A model generated the notes under the pieces. The model was not told the origin of the DNA. It made no database searches and saw nothing but the letters and a program-made list of their open reading frames with translations. Positions 1 to 7,791 of a stretch of 64,000 nucleotides of DNA are shown here, piece after piece. Both the position numbers and the translations under genes were made by a program. The DNA is from Flavobacteriaceae bacterium (lineage in GTDB: Bacteria; Bacteroidota; Bacteroidia; Flavobacteriales; Flavobacteriaceae). Positions within the stretch are counted from its first letter, which is position 1. Each line of letters begins with the position of its first letter. The stretch spans positions 62,001 to 126,000 of the forward strand of contig CANFNV010000002.1 of the NCBI GenBank assembly GCA_947448525.1. The letters run 5' to 3'.

Positions 1-669
1 CTTATCAATTCGCCAATTTATCTTCAAATAATGAGGCGACAAAACAATAAATGTTAATAGACTTGCAATGATGTTTGCTATAAATACATATCCAACTTGG
101 AAATTTTCTCTGTAAATAGTTGCAAAAAAACCATTCGGATTTGATGGAGCAATTTTTGGTAAATAAAGCAAAAAGAAAAAATTTAATGCTAAATTAACTA
201 AGACATTTCCAATTTTAATAGTAGCATATCTAATCGGTCGTTGGTTGGCACGAAGTTTTGAGAAAGGAATAACTACTATAGAATCAAGTACTAATATCCA
301 AATCGAAAATGTAATGTATTGAACATCTACATTGGCAAAATGAGCAATTGATTTTCTAAATATCATTGCAACAAAAAGAAAAATAATAGAAGTCCAAAAA
401 ATTGAAATTGTTGAAGTTGTAATTACTTTTTTCTTATCTGATTCGGAATTATAAAATCTAAAAAAAGCGGTTTCAAATCCATAAGAAAGCAGAACGTTTA
501 AAAAAACCATGTACGACATTACGATTGTTAAATCTCCGTATTCTGCTGGATTTGGCATCACATCAGGATTTGTATAAAGTCGTACTAAAAAGAAACTCAA
601 CATACGAGGAAGCACCATTGCTAATCCGTAAATTGCTGTTTGTTTGAAAAGATTTTTATATAAACTCAA
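1..669 (-). CDS. Polysaccharide flippase, N-terminal part (cut by window edge)
   Basis: The first 223 codons of a hydrophobic protein of the Wzx/MATE-like polysaccharide export family, which flips lipid-linked sugars across the inner membrane. The frame is open from a TTG at 667-669 to the window edge, so the C-terminal half is missing. The N-terminus reads MSLYKNLFKQTAIYGLAMVL if TTG is read as Met, followed by alternating hydrophobic segments and basic loops; a LPRMLSFFLVRLY segment is typical of this family's first helix. The TTG start lies about 23 bases from a good -7 box, and the next in-frame ATG would remove 14 residues of the first helix. A second flippase lies in the polysaccharide locus, so this one may serve another glycan. 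The family is clear; the substrate is unknown. Confidence 0.8.
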   Translation of the reverse strand, partial: MSLYKNLFKQTAIYGLAMVLPRMLSFFLVRLYTNPDVMPNPAEYGDLTIVMSYMVFLNVLLSYGFETAFFRFYNSESDKKKVITTSTISIFWTSIIFLFVAMIFRKSIAHFANVDVQYITFSIWILVLDSIVVIPFSKLRANQRPIRYATIKIGNVLVNLALNFFFLLYLPKIAPSNPNGFFATIYRENFQVGYVFIANIIASLLTFIVLSPHYLKINWRIDK

Positions 670-692
670 GGTAGTTTTTATTTATTGTGAAA

Positions 693-700
693 CAAAAATA
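693..700 (-). promoter_or_regulatory. Bacteroidetes -7 box for the flippase gene
   Basis: TATTTTTG on the minus strand matches TAnnTTTG and lies 23 bases upstream of the TTG start. No convincing -33 element is seen. Confidence 0.45.
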
Positions 701-836
701 GTTATTATATTGATGTAATTAAAAAAGAGTCAACAAATGTTGACTAGTAACTTAGTTTATTTTTTAAATGTTCCATAAATAGAAAAAATCGCCAATAATA
801 AATTTGACGAACCTTACAAATAATCATAAGTAAACA

Positions 837-1679
837 CTACAATTTTTTTTTGAATGTATAATTCAAAATAGTTTCTGCTTTAACACTAGTAACTAATTTA
901 CCAACGGAAGATTTGTTTTCATTAAATTCGGGCAAAGGCAAATGGAATTCAATGGCTTTTTGAGTGTAGTATTCTTTTCGTGAAGGATGAAACGGGTTGA
1001 CTGCGTTGAAGGTTGCGTTAAAATCATTATTTTCAAAACGATCTTTTCCTTTTTCAATAATGGATTTTATTATCCCAATACAATCATCTTGATGAATCAA
1101 ATTAATGGGTGCCTCTGGATTTTCAATGTTGGTTTTTCCTGCCAAAAATGTAATAGGATGTCGGTCTTCACCAATCAATCCACCAAAACGAATAACCGTT
1201 GTTTGAAAATTTGAATGGTTTTGCAAAAGGTGTTCTGCTTCTAACAATTGTTTTCCGCTTTCGGTATTGGGTTCTGGAATATCCAATTCAGTCACACTTT
1301 TTGAAATTAAGTTCATGTCTTGATAAACTGAAGTCGAACTTACAAAAATGACTTTTGTAATACCAGCTTTTATAATAAATGGGATTAAATTTTTAATTTT
1401 TTCAACAAAATTTTCATTAGAATCTCCCCGTAAATTGGGCGGAATATCAATAACTAAAAGTTGTGAATTACTTAAAAAATTTTCAATAGAAGTTATTGTT
1501 TCCTCCAAAACTACCTCAGCACTCAAGGAGATCATAAAAGGATTTATTCCTGATTTTTCCAAAATGGAAATTTTCTCTTTTGAAGTTGTAGATCCATTTA
1601 TAGAAAAACCATTTGCTATTAATGATTTTGCCAAGGGTAATCCCAACCAACCACAACCTAAAATGCTAATTTGTTTCAT
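837..1679 (-). CDS. NAD(P)-binding SDR/epimerase-like protein
   Basis: A 280-residue single-domain Rossmann protein of the extended SDR group, resembling YeeZ-type NAD-dependent epimerase/dehydratases. The dinucleotide-binding loop is GCGWLG (residues 8-13), and SSTSVY (114-119) corresponds to the SSxxVY segment of sugar epimerases. The usual YxxxK pair is not obvious, so catalysis is uncertain. The ATG start directly precedes the first beta strand. It lies about 70 bases downstream of the zinc-ribbon gene on the same strand, so the two may be cotranscribed. Substrate unknown. Confidence 0.75.
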   Translation of the reverse strand: MKQISILGCGWLGLPLAKSLIANGFSINGSTTSKEKISILEKSGINPFMISLSAEVVLEETITSIENFLSNSQLLVIDIPPNLRGDSNENFVEKIKNLIPFIIKAGITKVIFVSSTSVYQDMNLISKSVTELDIPEPNTESGKQLLEAEHLLQNHSNFQTTVIRFGGLIGEDRHPITFLAGKTNIENPEAPINLIHQDDCIGIIKSIIEKGKDRFENNDFNATFNAVNPFHPSRKEYYTQKAIEFHLPLPEFNENKSSVGKLVTSVKAETILNYTFKKKL

Positions 1680-1751
1680 TTTTTAAAACGTATTTTGAAG
1701 TCATTACCACATCTTGTATTGCGCCCATAGAATAACTGAAGTTTTAACTTC

Positions 1752-2102
1752 TTAATATTCTTTTTGAACCAACAGAATATAATCGTCTTCTAAATTTCTA
1801 TAGCCCTCATCGTAAACAAAATAATAAGTATTGCCTGTATTTGTGTTTAAAATATTGGTAAAATATTCGAAATCAAATCCTTTACTTAATAGTTTGGTTT
1901 TAGTAATTTTTGTCTTGCCTTCTGGATTTGCCTCAGCCAAAATACGATAATTTTTACGCAATTTGTTGTTTACATTGCGCATGTAATTTGTGCTGTCTTT
2001 GTTTATTTTATTGTTGTAACTATTACGACAACCGTCGCTGCAAAACTTTTTATCTTCGCGACCAACAATTTTTTCGTTGCATTCTAAACAGGTTTTATTC
2101 AT
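1752..2102 (-). CDS. Small zinc-ribbon protein
   Basis: A 116-residue protein that begins MNKTCLECNEKIVGREDKKF. It carries a CxxC (C5, C8) and a CxxxC (C21, C25), which together look like a structural zinc ribbon of the type found in short, widely distributed Bacteroidetes proteins. The rest is basic, then mixed, and has no motif I recognise. An in-frame TTG at 2121-2123 would lie upstream of the predicted transcription start (-7 box 2125-2132), so the ATG at 2100-2102 is chosen. Function unknown; nucleic-acid or protein binding is possible. Confidence 0.7.
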   Translation of the reverse strand: MNKTCLECNEKIVGREDKKFCSDGCRNSYNNKINKDSTNYMRNVNNKLRKNYRILAEANPEGKTKITKTKLLSKGFDFEYFTNILNTNTGNTYYFVYDEGYRNLEDDYILLVQKEY

Positions 2103-2124
2103 GTTTAATTCTTTTAAAATCAAT

Positions 2125-2154
2125 CAAATATATAAATAATTTTCCAATTACAAA
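2125..2154 (-). promoter_or_regulatory. Promoter of the zinc-ribbon gene
   Basis: Minus-strand TTTG (2151-2154), an 18-base spacer, then TATATTTG (2125-2132). This is a near-ideal Bacteroidetes -33/-7 pair. It fixes the downstream start at the ATG and excludes the upstream TTG. Confidence 0.65.
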
Positions 2155-2338
2155 CGTTTACAAATAGTTACAACCGAAATTAAATGGTTAGTTACCGAAT
2201 AAATTTTGCAAGTAGTCACAACTTTGCCTCGTCGATATGAAACAATACCAATTGCAAAAATCATTTTCTATTGCAATTTAAAATTTCAATAAGACAAAAT
2301 ATACACACATAATTAGTAACATTTTAAATTTAAACGCC

Positions 2339-2671
2339 ATGAATGCATTAAAAAACAGAGTACAATTAATTGGGCACGTAGGACAAGAACCAGAAATTAA
2401 AACCCTTGATGGAGGTAAAAAACTTGCTAATTTGACTATTGCTACCAACGAAGTTTATTACAAAGAAAACGGAGACAAGGTAGAAAACACCGAATGGCAT
2501 CGAATTACAGCTTGGGGGAAAACGGCGGAAATCATCGAAAAATATGTAATTAAAGGGAAAGAAGTTGCAATAGAAGGCAAACTTTCACACAGAAGTTACG
2601 ATGATAAAGACGGGAACAAGCGATATGTTACCGAGATTATTGCCAACGAAATTTTATTACTTGGGAAGTAA
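2339..2671 (+). CDS. ssb: Single-stranded DNA-binding protein, short form
   Basis: A 110-residue OB-fold protein that binds single-stranded DNA in replication, recombination and repair. It starts MNALKNRVQLIGHVGQEPEI and has the conserved EWHRITAWGK segment and the KGKEVAIEGKLSHRSY strand of bacterial SSBs. It stops right after the OB fold. The flexible linker and acidic C-terminal tip that recruit partner proteins in typical 160-180 residue SSBs are absent. Such short SSBs are known in Bacteroidetes alongside a full-length copy, so this is probably an accessory paralogue. It stands alone, with a strong terminator behind it. Confidence 0.93.
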   Translation: MNALKNRVQLIGHVGQEPEIKTLDGGKKLANLTIATNEVYYKENGDKVENTEWHRITAWGKTAEIIEKYVIKGKEVAIEGKLSHRSYDDKDGNKRYVTEIIANEILLLGK

Positions 2672-2689
2672 TTCTTAAAGAGTTGTAAC

Positions 2690-2740
2690 TGCCACGATTT
2701 TCAACATGTAATTCTGAAAATCGTGGCATTACTTCTTTTT
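2690..2740 (+). terminator. Rho-independent terminator after ssb
   Basis: A perfect 13-bp inverted repeat (2690-2702 with 2716-2728, arm TGCCACGATTTTC) with a 13-base loop, followed by a T-rich tract to 2740. Confidence 0.85.
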
Positions 2741-2805
2741 ATACTTAAAAGATTGAAAGAAATCAATCTAGAAATAAAACGGTTTGTATTGTAATTGCTT
2801 ACTGA

Positions 2806-3441
2806 TCAATTTGAATTCATTAGGTCTTGTAATAAGCTGGTGAACAAACCCACATGATAACCGTCCATCAATCCGTGATGCACGTGAACAGAAATCGCCA
2901 TTGTTTTTTTTCCGTTTTCTTCGGTCAATTTTCCAAAAGAGATTTTAGGACAACTATCCGGCCAAGTAAAACTTCTGGCATGCGAATAGGAACTAAAATT
3001 GATCCAGGGTAGGACAGAAAAATGGATTAAATTCTCGGCAAATTCTCTAGTGAAAAGTCCGCTTGTCGATTGAATTCGTGCGATTTCATTTTTAGTGATT
3101 TCGGCAAATTCGTTAATTTCTTCAGCATATGTAATCAGTGAAAATCCAAAGGTTTTGTCTTCCCGCAATATAGTTGCTGAGGCATTAATTTGGTCAAAAA
3201 CGTAGATGTCATTTTCAATTATTCTATATCGAAACGATTCTATTGTATTTACAGCCATTAACGTTTTATGTAAGTAATAGGTAAAAAAAGAAATTCCTAA
3301 TTCTTTAGATTTTTGATAAGCAATAGTACAATCAATAATGGTTGTGATGCCAAAAAACGGTTCTTCCATTTGCTTGAAAAACAAGTAGTGTTCTTTTCGG
3401 TTCCAAGTATCGAGGTTGAACTTTTGTTTAGTATTTCCCAT
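2806..3441 (-). CDS. Chloramphenicol acetyltransferase-like protein
   Basis: A 211-residue protein with full-length similarity to trimeric CatA-type acetyltransferases, which move acetyl from acetyl-CoA to a hydroxyl of chloramphenicol. The active-site signature HHGLMDG is at 188-194, with H189 as the expected catalytic base and D193 as its structural partner. Length matches the family (about 210-220). It follows the HAD gene by 21 bases and seems to be the third gene of the metG operon. That setting, and base use like its neighbours, suggest a resident gene rather than a recently acquired resistance cassette. The acceptor in this organism is not shown by sequence. Confidence 0.85.
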   Translation of the reverse strand: MGNTKQKFNLDTWNRKEHYLFFKQMEEPFFGITTIIDCTIAYQKSKELGISFFTYYLHKTLMAVNTIESFRYRIIENDIYVFDQINASATILREDKTFGFSLITYAEEINEFAEITKNEIARIQSTSGLFTREFAENLIHFSVLPWINFSSYSHARSFTWPDSCPKISFGKLTEENGKKTMAISVHVHHGLMDGYHVGLFTSLLQDLMNSN

Positions 3442-3462
3442 TTTATAAAAAGAGGTGTATTA

Positions 3463-4149
3463 TTATAGTAACATTGGCAAAACATCGGTAATTTTTTCTA
3501 CTGTTTTGAAATTAGGATGTTCTACTTTATGACTCACTTTTTCGTGTTCCCAAGTCGTATGAAAAGGAATATGAACGGCAAAACCACCAATGGCTAAAAC
3601 TGGTAAAACATCTGATTTTAAGGAATTTCCAATCATGAAAAATTCGGCTGCATTAATTTCTAGACGTTTTAATAATTTTTCATAGTTGACTTCTTGCTTG
3701 TCTGCCATGACTTCAATGTGGTGAAAATAATGTCCTAAGCCTGAACGATGCAATTTGCTTTGTTGGTCTTTTAAATCGCCTTTTGTCGCTACAATTAATT
3801 TGTATTTCCCGTGAAGTTGTGACAATGTTTCTTCCACACCATCTAGTAATTCGATGGGTTTTTCAAGCAATTCTTTACCGTATTCGATAATTTTAGAAAT
3901 AACTTCAATAGAAATAGTTTTGTTAGAAATGTTTATCGCCGCTTCAATCATGGAAAGGATATACCCTTTAATTCCATAACCATATAGTTCTAAATTTTGA
4001 ATTTCGATACGAAACAATTCTTGCGACAATCCCTGTTGCGACAAATAATCGCTCATTAAATTGCAGAACTTTTGTTCGGTTTCTTGAAAATAAGGTTCGT
4101 TGACAAATAAGGTATCGTCAGCATCGAAAGCAATAACTTTTAGGTCCAT
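3463..4149 (-). CDS. HAD-family hydrolase (YjjG-like)
   Basis: A 228-residue haloacid dehalogenase-type phosphatase. Motif I is DADDT (D9, D11), motif II threonine is T122 in ATKGD, and motif IV is GNSLKSD (174-180), which binds the Mg2+. The helical cap is inserted between motifs I and II, as in class I enzymes. The best guess is a nucleotide or sugar phosphatase of the YjjG/pyrophosphatase type; the substrate cannot be read from the sequence. It lies 6 bases downstream of metG and 21 upstream of the acetyltransferase, so the three are likely cotranscribed. Confidence 0.85.
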   Translation of the reverse strand: MDLKVIAFDADDTLFVNEPYFQETEQKFCNLMSDYLSQQGLSQELFRIEIQNLELYGYGIKGYILSMIEAAINISNKTISIEVISKIIEYGKELLEKPIELLDGVEETLSQLHGKYKLIVATKGDLKDQQSKLHRSGLGHYFHHIEVMADKQEVNYEKLLKRLEINAAEFFMIGNSLKSDVLPVLAIGGFAVHIPFHTTWEHEKVSHKVEHPNFKTVEKITDVLPMLL

Positions 4150-4155
4150 CTGTTT

Positions 4156-6216
4156 TTAACTAATTAATGCCCCATTATTCACACCATCTGCATCCGGATT
4201 TACAAAAACTAGTTTTCCATCCGCATTATTGGTCATTAAAATCATTCCTTGACTTTCCACACCTCGCAAAGCTCTTGGGGCTAAATTCACTAGAACGGTT
4301 ACGCGTTTTCCAATTACTTCTTCAGGTGAAAAATGTTCTGCAATTCCTGAAACTATAGTGCGAACATCAATTCCAGTATCAACTTTCAATACCAAAAGTT
4401 TATTGGCTTTTGGCATTTTATCAGCTTCTAAAATGGTTCCAACTCGTAAATCTAATTTAGAAAAATCTTCAAAAGTGGCAGTTTCTTTCTGGGGTTCAAT
4501 CACTTTGTTTTCGGCTTTATTGGCTAATTTGGTAGCTTCTAGTTTATCTATTTGTTTCTGAATTTCGGCATCTTCAATTTGAGCAAATAAGATTTCAGCT
4601 TCTCCTATTTGGTGTCCCGCCGATAGTAAATCTGTTGTTTCAGACACATCATTCCAAGTCAATTTCAAATCTGTTTTTAAAATCCCCGATAATTTACAAG
4701 CTGTAAAAGGCAAAAAGGGTTCCGATAAAACTCTCAAAGCGGCCGCAACTTGAAGCGCTACATACATTTGAGTTTTGACTCTTTCTGGATTTTCTTTTGC
4801 CATTTTCCATGGTTCTTCGTCGGCTAAATATTTATTTCCCAAACGCGCCACGTTCATTAATTCGCTTTGTGCTTCTCTGAATCTATATCTTTCTATTGAA
4901 CTAGAAATAACTGCTGGATAGGCCTTTAATTCAGATAAAGTTTGCTCATCAACTTCTGTAAACTCGTTGGGTGATGGAACAATTCCGTTATAGTATTTAT
5001 TGGTTAACACTACTACACGATTGATAAAATTACCAAAAATAGCCGCCAATTCGTTATTGTTTCTCGCTTGAAAATCTTTCCATGTAAAATCATTATCTTT
5101 AGTTTCAGGGGCATTAGAAGTCAAGGCATAACGCAACGAATCTTGTTTGTCAGGAAAATCTTGAAGGTATTCGTGCAACCAAACCGCCCAGTTTTTAGAA
5201 GTTGAAAGTTTATTTCCTTCCAAATTCAGAAATTCATTTGCAGGCACATTGTCTGGTAAAATATAAGTTCCCTCCGCTTTCAACATCGCCGGGAAAATAA
5301 TGCAATGAAAAACGATATTATCTTTACCAATAAAATGAACCAATTTCGTATCAGCATCTTTCCAATATGGTTCCCAATCTTTTCCTACACGAGCTGCCCA
5401 TTCTATAGTTGACGAAATATATCCAATTGGTGCGTCAAACCATACATACAATTTCTTTCCTTCGGCACCTGCAACAGGAACGTCAATTCCCCAATCTAAA
5501 TCGCGCGTTACGGCACGAGGTTTTAATCCGTCATCCAACCACGATTTTACTTGTCCTAAAACATTTGTTTTCCAATCTTTGGCATGGCCTACCAAAATCC
5601 ATTCTTTCAAAAAATTTTGGTATCTGTCTAAAGGTAAAAACCAGTGTTTTGTTGATTTTAATACTGGAGTTTCTCCAGTAATGGTTGACTTCGGATTAAT
5701 TAAATCGGTAGCATTTAAAGTAGCGCCGCATTTTTCACATTGATCGCCATAGGCCTCTTCGTTGCTACATTTTGGACAGGTTCCAACCACGAAACGATCG
5801 GCTAAGAATTGATTGGCTTTTGCATCATACAATTGTTCGGTCACTTCTTCAATGAAATCGCTGTTATCGTATAATTTTCTAAAAAAATCAGAAGCGGTAT
5901 CATGATGAATTTTAGACGATGTTCTAGAGTAATTATCGAATGAAATTCCGAAATCTAGAAACGATTTTCTAATAATTCCGTCGTATTTATCAATTACTTC
6001 TTGAGGTGAGATGCCTTCTTTTTTGGCTTTCATTGATATGGCAACTCCATGTTCATCGCTTCCGCAAATGAAAGCCACGTCTTTACCTTGCAGTCTTAAA
6101 AAGCGTGCATAAATATCGGAAGGCACATAAACTCCAGCCAAATGACCAATATGAATAGGACCATTAGTATAAGGCAACGCAGCGGTAACTGTATATCTCT
6201 TTGGATTTTCTAACAT
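4156..6216 (-). CDS. metG: Methionyl-tRNA synthetase
   Basis: A 686-residue class I aminoacyl-tRNA synthetase that charges tRNA-Met. It shows HIGH at 22-25, a zinc knuckle with four cysteines (C147, C150, C160, C163) and a C-terminal tRNA-binding (EMAP-like) domain at about 578-686 beginning at the TFEDF segment. The second signature, normally KMSKS, reads KLSTS (336-340). An in-frame TTG at 6271-6273 would add 19 hydrophobic residues, but it lies upstream of the -7 box at 6261-6268, so the ATG before [10 protein letters not shown] is preferred. First gene of an operon with the HAD and acetyltransferase genes. Confidence 0.97.
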   Translation of the reverse strand: MLENPKRYTVTAALPYTNGPIHIGHLAGVYVPSDIYARFLRLQGKDVAFICGSDEHGVAISMKAKKEGISPQEVIDKYDGIIRKSFLDFGISFDNYSRTSSKIHHDTASDFFRKLYDNSDFIEEVTEQLYDAKANQFLADRFVVGTCPKCSNEEAYGDQCEKCGATLNATDLINPKSTITGETPVLKSTKHWFLPLDRYQNFLKEWILVGHAKDWKTNVLGQVKSWLDDGLKPRAVTRDLDWGIDVPVAGAEGKKLYVWFDAPIGYISSTIEWAARVGKDWEPYWKDADTKLVHFIGKDNIVFHCIIFPAMLKAEGTYILPDNVPANEFLNLEGNKLSTSKNWAVWLHEYLQDFPDKQDSLRYALTSNAPETKDNDFTWKDFQARNNNELAAIFGNFINRVVVLTNKYYNGIVPSPNEFTEVDEQTLSELKAYPAVISSSIERYRFREAQSELMNVARLGNKYLADEEPWKMAKENPERVKTQMYVALQVAAALRVLSEPFLPFTACKLSGILKTDLKLTWNDVSETTDLLSAGHQIGEAEILFAQIEDAEIQKQIDKLEATKLANKAENKVIEPQKETATFEDFSKLDLRVGTILEADKMPKANKLLVLKVDTGIDVRTIVSGIAEHFSPEEVIGKRVTVLVNLAPRALRGVESQGMILMTNNADGKLVFVNPDADGVNNGALIS

Positions 6217-6260
6217 TGTGAAATTATTATTTAGATTCTGAAACAAATTCGGAATAAATG

Positions 6261-6268
6261 CAAAAATA
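6261..6268 (-). promoter_or_regulatory. -7 box of the metG operon
   Basis: TATTTTTG on the minus strand, 45 bases upstream of the metG ATG. It is back to back with the -7 box of the S66 peptidase gene. Confidence 0.5.
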
Positions 6269-6297
6269 AGCAATAGATTTCAATTGAACTTAATTTA

Positions 6298-6305
6298 TAT
6301 ATTTG
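6298..6305 (+). promoter_or_regulatory. -7 box of the S66 peptidase gene
   Basis: TATATTTG on the plus strand, 22 bases before the ATG at 6328. The -33 element is not clear. Confidence 0.5.
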
Positions 6306-6327
6306 TAGTTCGGTTTTAAAATGAAAA

Positions 6328-7287
6328 ATGAAAAAATCTATATTCTATATTCTAATCTCCATTTTCTCCATTAACACTCAAGCTCAAAAAAAGATGATTA
6401 TACCACCGTACTTAAAAAAAGGCGACACGATTGCAATAGTGGCAACAGCGCGTAAAAACATCGAAGACAATTTACAGCCCGCAATCAGTTGGCTTCACAA
6501 TTGGGGATTGGAAATTGTTGTTGGAAAAACTATTGGTTTAGATCATAACCAATTGGCTGGAACCGATGAAGAACGCGCATCCGATTTTCAAGCACAATTA
6601 GACAACCCCAACATTAAAGCCATTTGGTGTGTACGCGGCGGTTATGGAACCGTTCGTATGATTGATTTGTTGGATTTCACTAAATTCAAAAAAAACCCAA
6701 AATGGATTATTGGTTTTAGTGATGTAACGGTATTGCACAGCCATTTGAACAATTTAGGATTTGTTTCCATTCATGGTATTATGCCTGTAAGTGCAAAAGC
6801 AACCGAAGAAGCCAAAGAAAGTTTGCGCAAAGCACTCTTTGGCGAACCGCTAGAATATACCGTTCCTTGTGATCAAATGAATCGATATGGAATGGCAAAA
6901 GGGGAACTAGTGGGTGGAAATCTGTCTATTTTATTTAGTTTATTGGGGTCTCCTTCAGCGGTGAATTGTGATGCCAAAATTCTTTTTATTGAGGATTTAG
7001 ACGAATATTTATATCATATTGACAGGATGATGATGAACTTAAAACGCAATGGCTGTTTGGAAAACTTGAAAGGAATTATTGTGGGCGGCATGACTAAAAT
7101 GCACGACAACGAAATTCCATGGGGTAAAAACGCCCTTGAAATCATTGATGAGGTAACTAAACAATACAATATTCCAATAATCTATAATTTTCCTGCTGGA
7201 CATATGGCAGATAATCATGCGCTTATTTTAGGAAAACAAGTGACACTAGAAGCGAATGATTTGGAAAGTAAAGTAATTTTCGAATAA
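6328..7287 (+). CDS. LD-carboxypeptidase (peptidase family S66), exported
   Basis: A 319-residue serine peptidase of family S66, which trims the L,D-linked terminal residue from muropeptides. The expected triad is visible: S131 in GFSD, E222 in FIEDLDE and H292 in AGHMADNH. CVRGGYG (101-107) is the conserved glycine-rich loop. A hydrophobic leader ending in NTQAQ at about residue 20 suggests export to the periplasm, whereas E. coli LdcA is cytoplasmic. The gene faces away from metG and is followed 85 bases on by yraN. Role in cell-wall recycling is inferred from the family. Confidence 0.9.
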   Translation: MKKSIFYILISIFSINTQAQKKMIIPPYLKKGDTIAIVATARKNIEDNLQPAISWLHNWGLEIVVGKTIGLDHNQLAGTDEERASDFQAQLDNPNIKAIWCVRGGYGTVRMIDLLDFTKFKKNPKWIIGFSDVTVLHSHLNNLGFVSIHGIMPVSAKATEEAKESLRKALFGEPLEYTVPCDQMNRYGMAKGELVGGNLSILFSLLGSPSAVNCDAKILFIEDLDEYLYHIDRMMMNLKRNGCLENLKGIIVGGMTKMHDNEIPWGKNALEIIDEVTKQYNIPIIYNFPAGHMADNHALILGKQVTLEANDLESKVIFE

Positions 7288-7372
7288 CTTAATTTGATAT
7301 TTTATACTAGCTTGAACCTCTTTGAAAATTAGATTCAAGTCTGAGATGTCTTATATTCTAAGAAGTCTAAAA

Positions 7373-7732
7373 ATGGCTGAACACAACGAACTTGGTAAAT
7401 TTGGCGAAGAACAAGCTGTAGAACATCTGAAACAGCACGGTTATGCTATTTTGGAAACCAACTGGACGGTCCAAAAGGCCGAAATAGACATCATCGCTCA
7501 AAAAGAAAACACTCTTGTTATTGTCGAAGTAAAAACCCGATCTACATTAGATTTTGGTTTACCACAAGATTTTGTAAAGCCAAAAAAAATTCAGCTTTTA
7601 GTGAAAGCCGTAAATGAATATGTCGTTTTAAATGACTTAGATGTTGCCATTCGATTTGATATTATTGCGGTGCATAAAGACGCTAATAATTATAGCATTG
7701 AACATATTGAAGATGCATTTTACTATTTTTAA
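7373..7732 (+). CDS. yraN: YraN/UPF0102 family nuclease-fold protein
   Basis: A 119-residue protein of the YraN family, which has a restriction-endonuclease-like fold. The catalytic-type residues are visible: E37 and D39 in EIDII, and E52 and K54 in EVKTR. Length matches the family (about 115-125). The frame extends upstream to a TTG at 7322, but the ATG at 7373 gives the standard MAEHNELGKFGEE N-terminus. Its cellular role is unsettled in the literature; DNA processing is inferred from the fold. Confidence 0.88.
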   Translation: MAEHNELGKFGEEQAVEHLKQHGYAILETNWTVQKAEIDIIAQKENTLVIVEVKTRSTLDFGLPQDFVKPKKIQLLVKAVNEYVVLNDLDVAIRFDIIAVHKDANNYSIEHIEDAFYYF

Positions 7733-7791
7733 TTATGGCATAATTCTAATTGATTTTAATAACTTTACAAATGTTTTTTATAAATTCAATT

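Noticed and set aside
987..1214. Plus-strand ORF opposite the SDR gene
   Set aside because: It lies fully inside a better-supported minus-strand gene, has no family features and no promoter.
2806..3441. Acquired resistance island around the acetyltransferase
   Set aside because: No transposase, integrase or composition change; the gene sits in a housekeeping operon.
3297..3485. Short ORF overlapping the acetyltransferase and HAD genes
   Set aside because: It is an out-of-frame shadow of two conserved proteins.
6217..6273. Longer metG start adding 19 hydrophobic residues
   Set aside because: It begins upstream of the -7 box, so it would not be transcribed from it; the shorter start matches the family.
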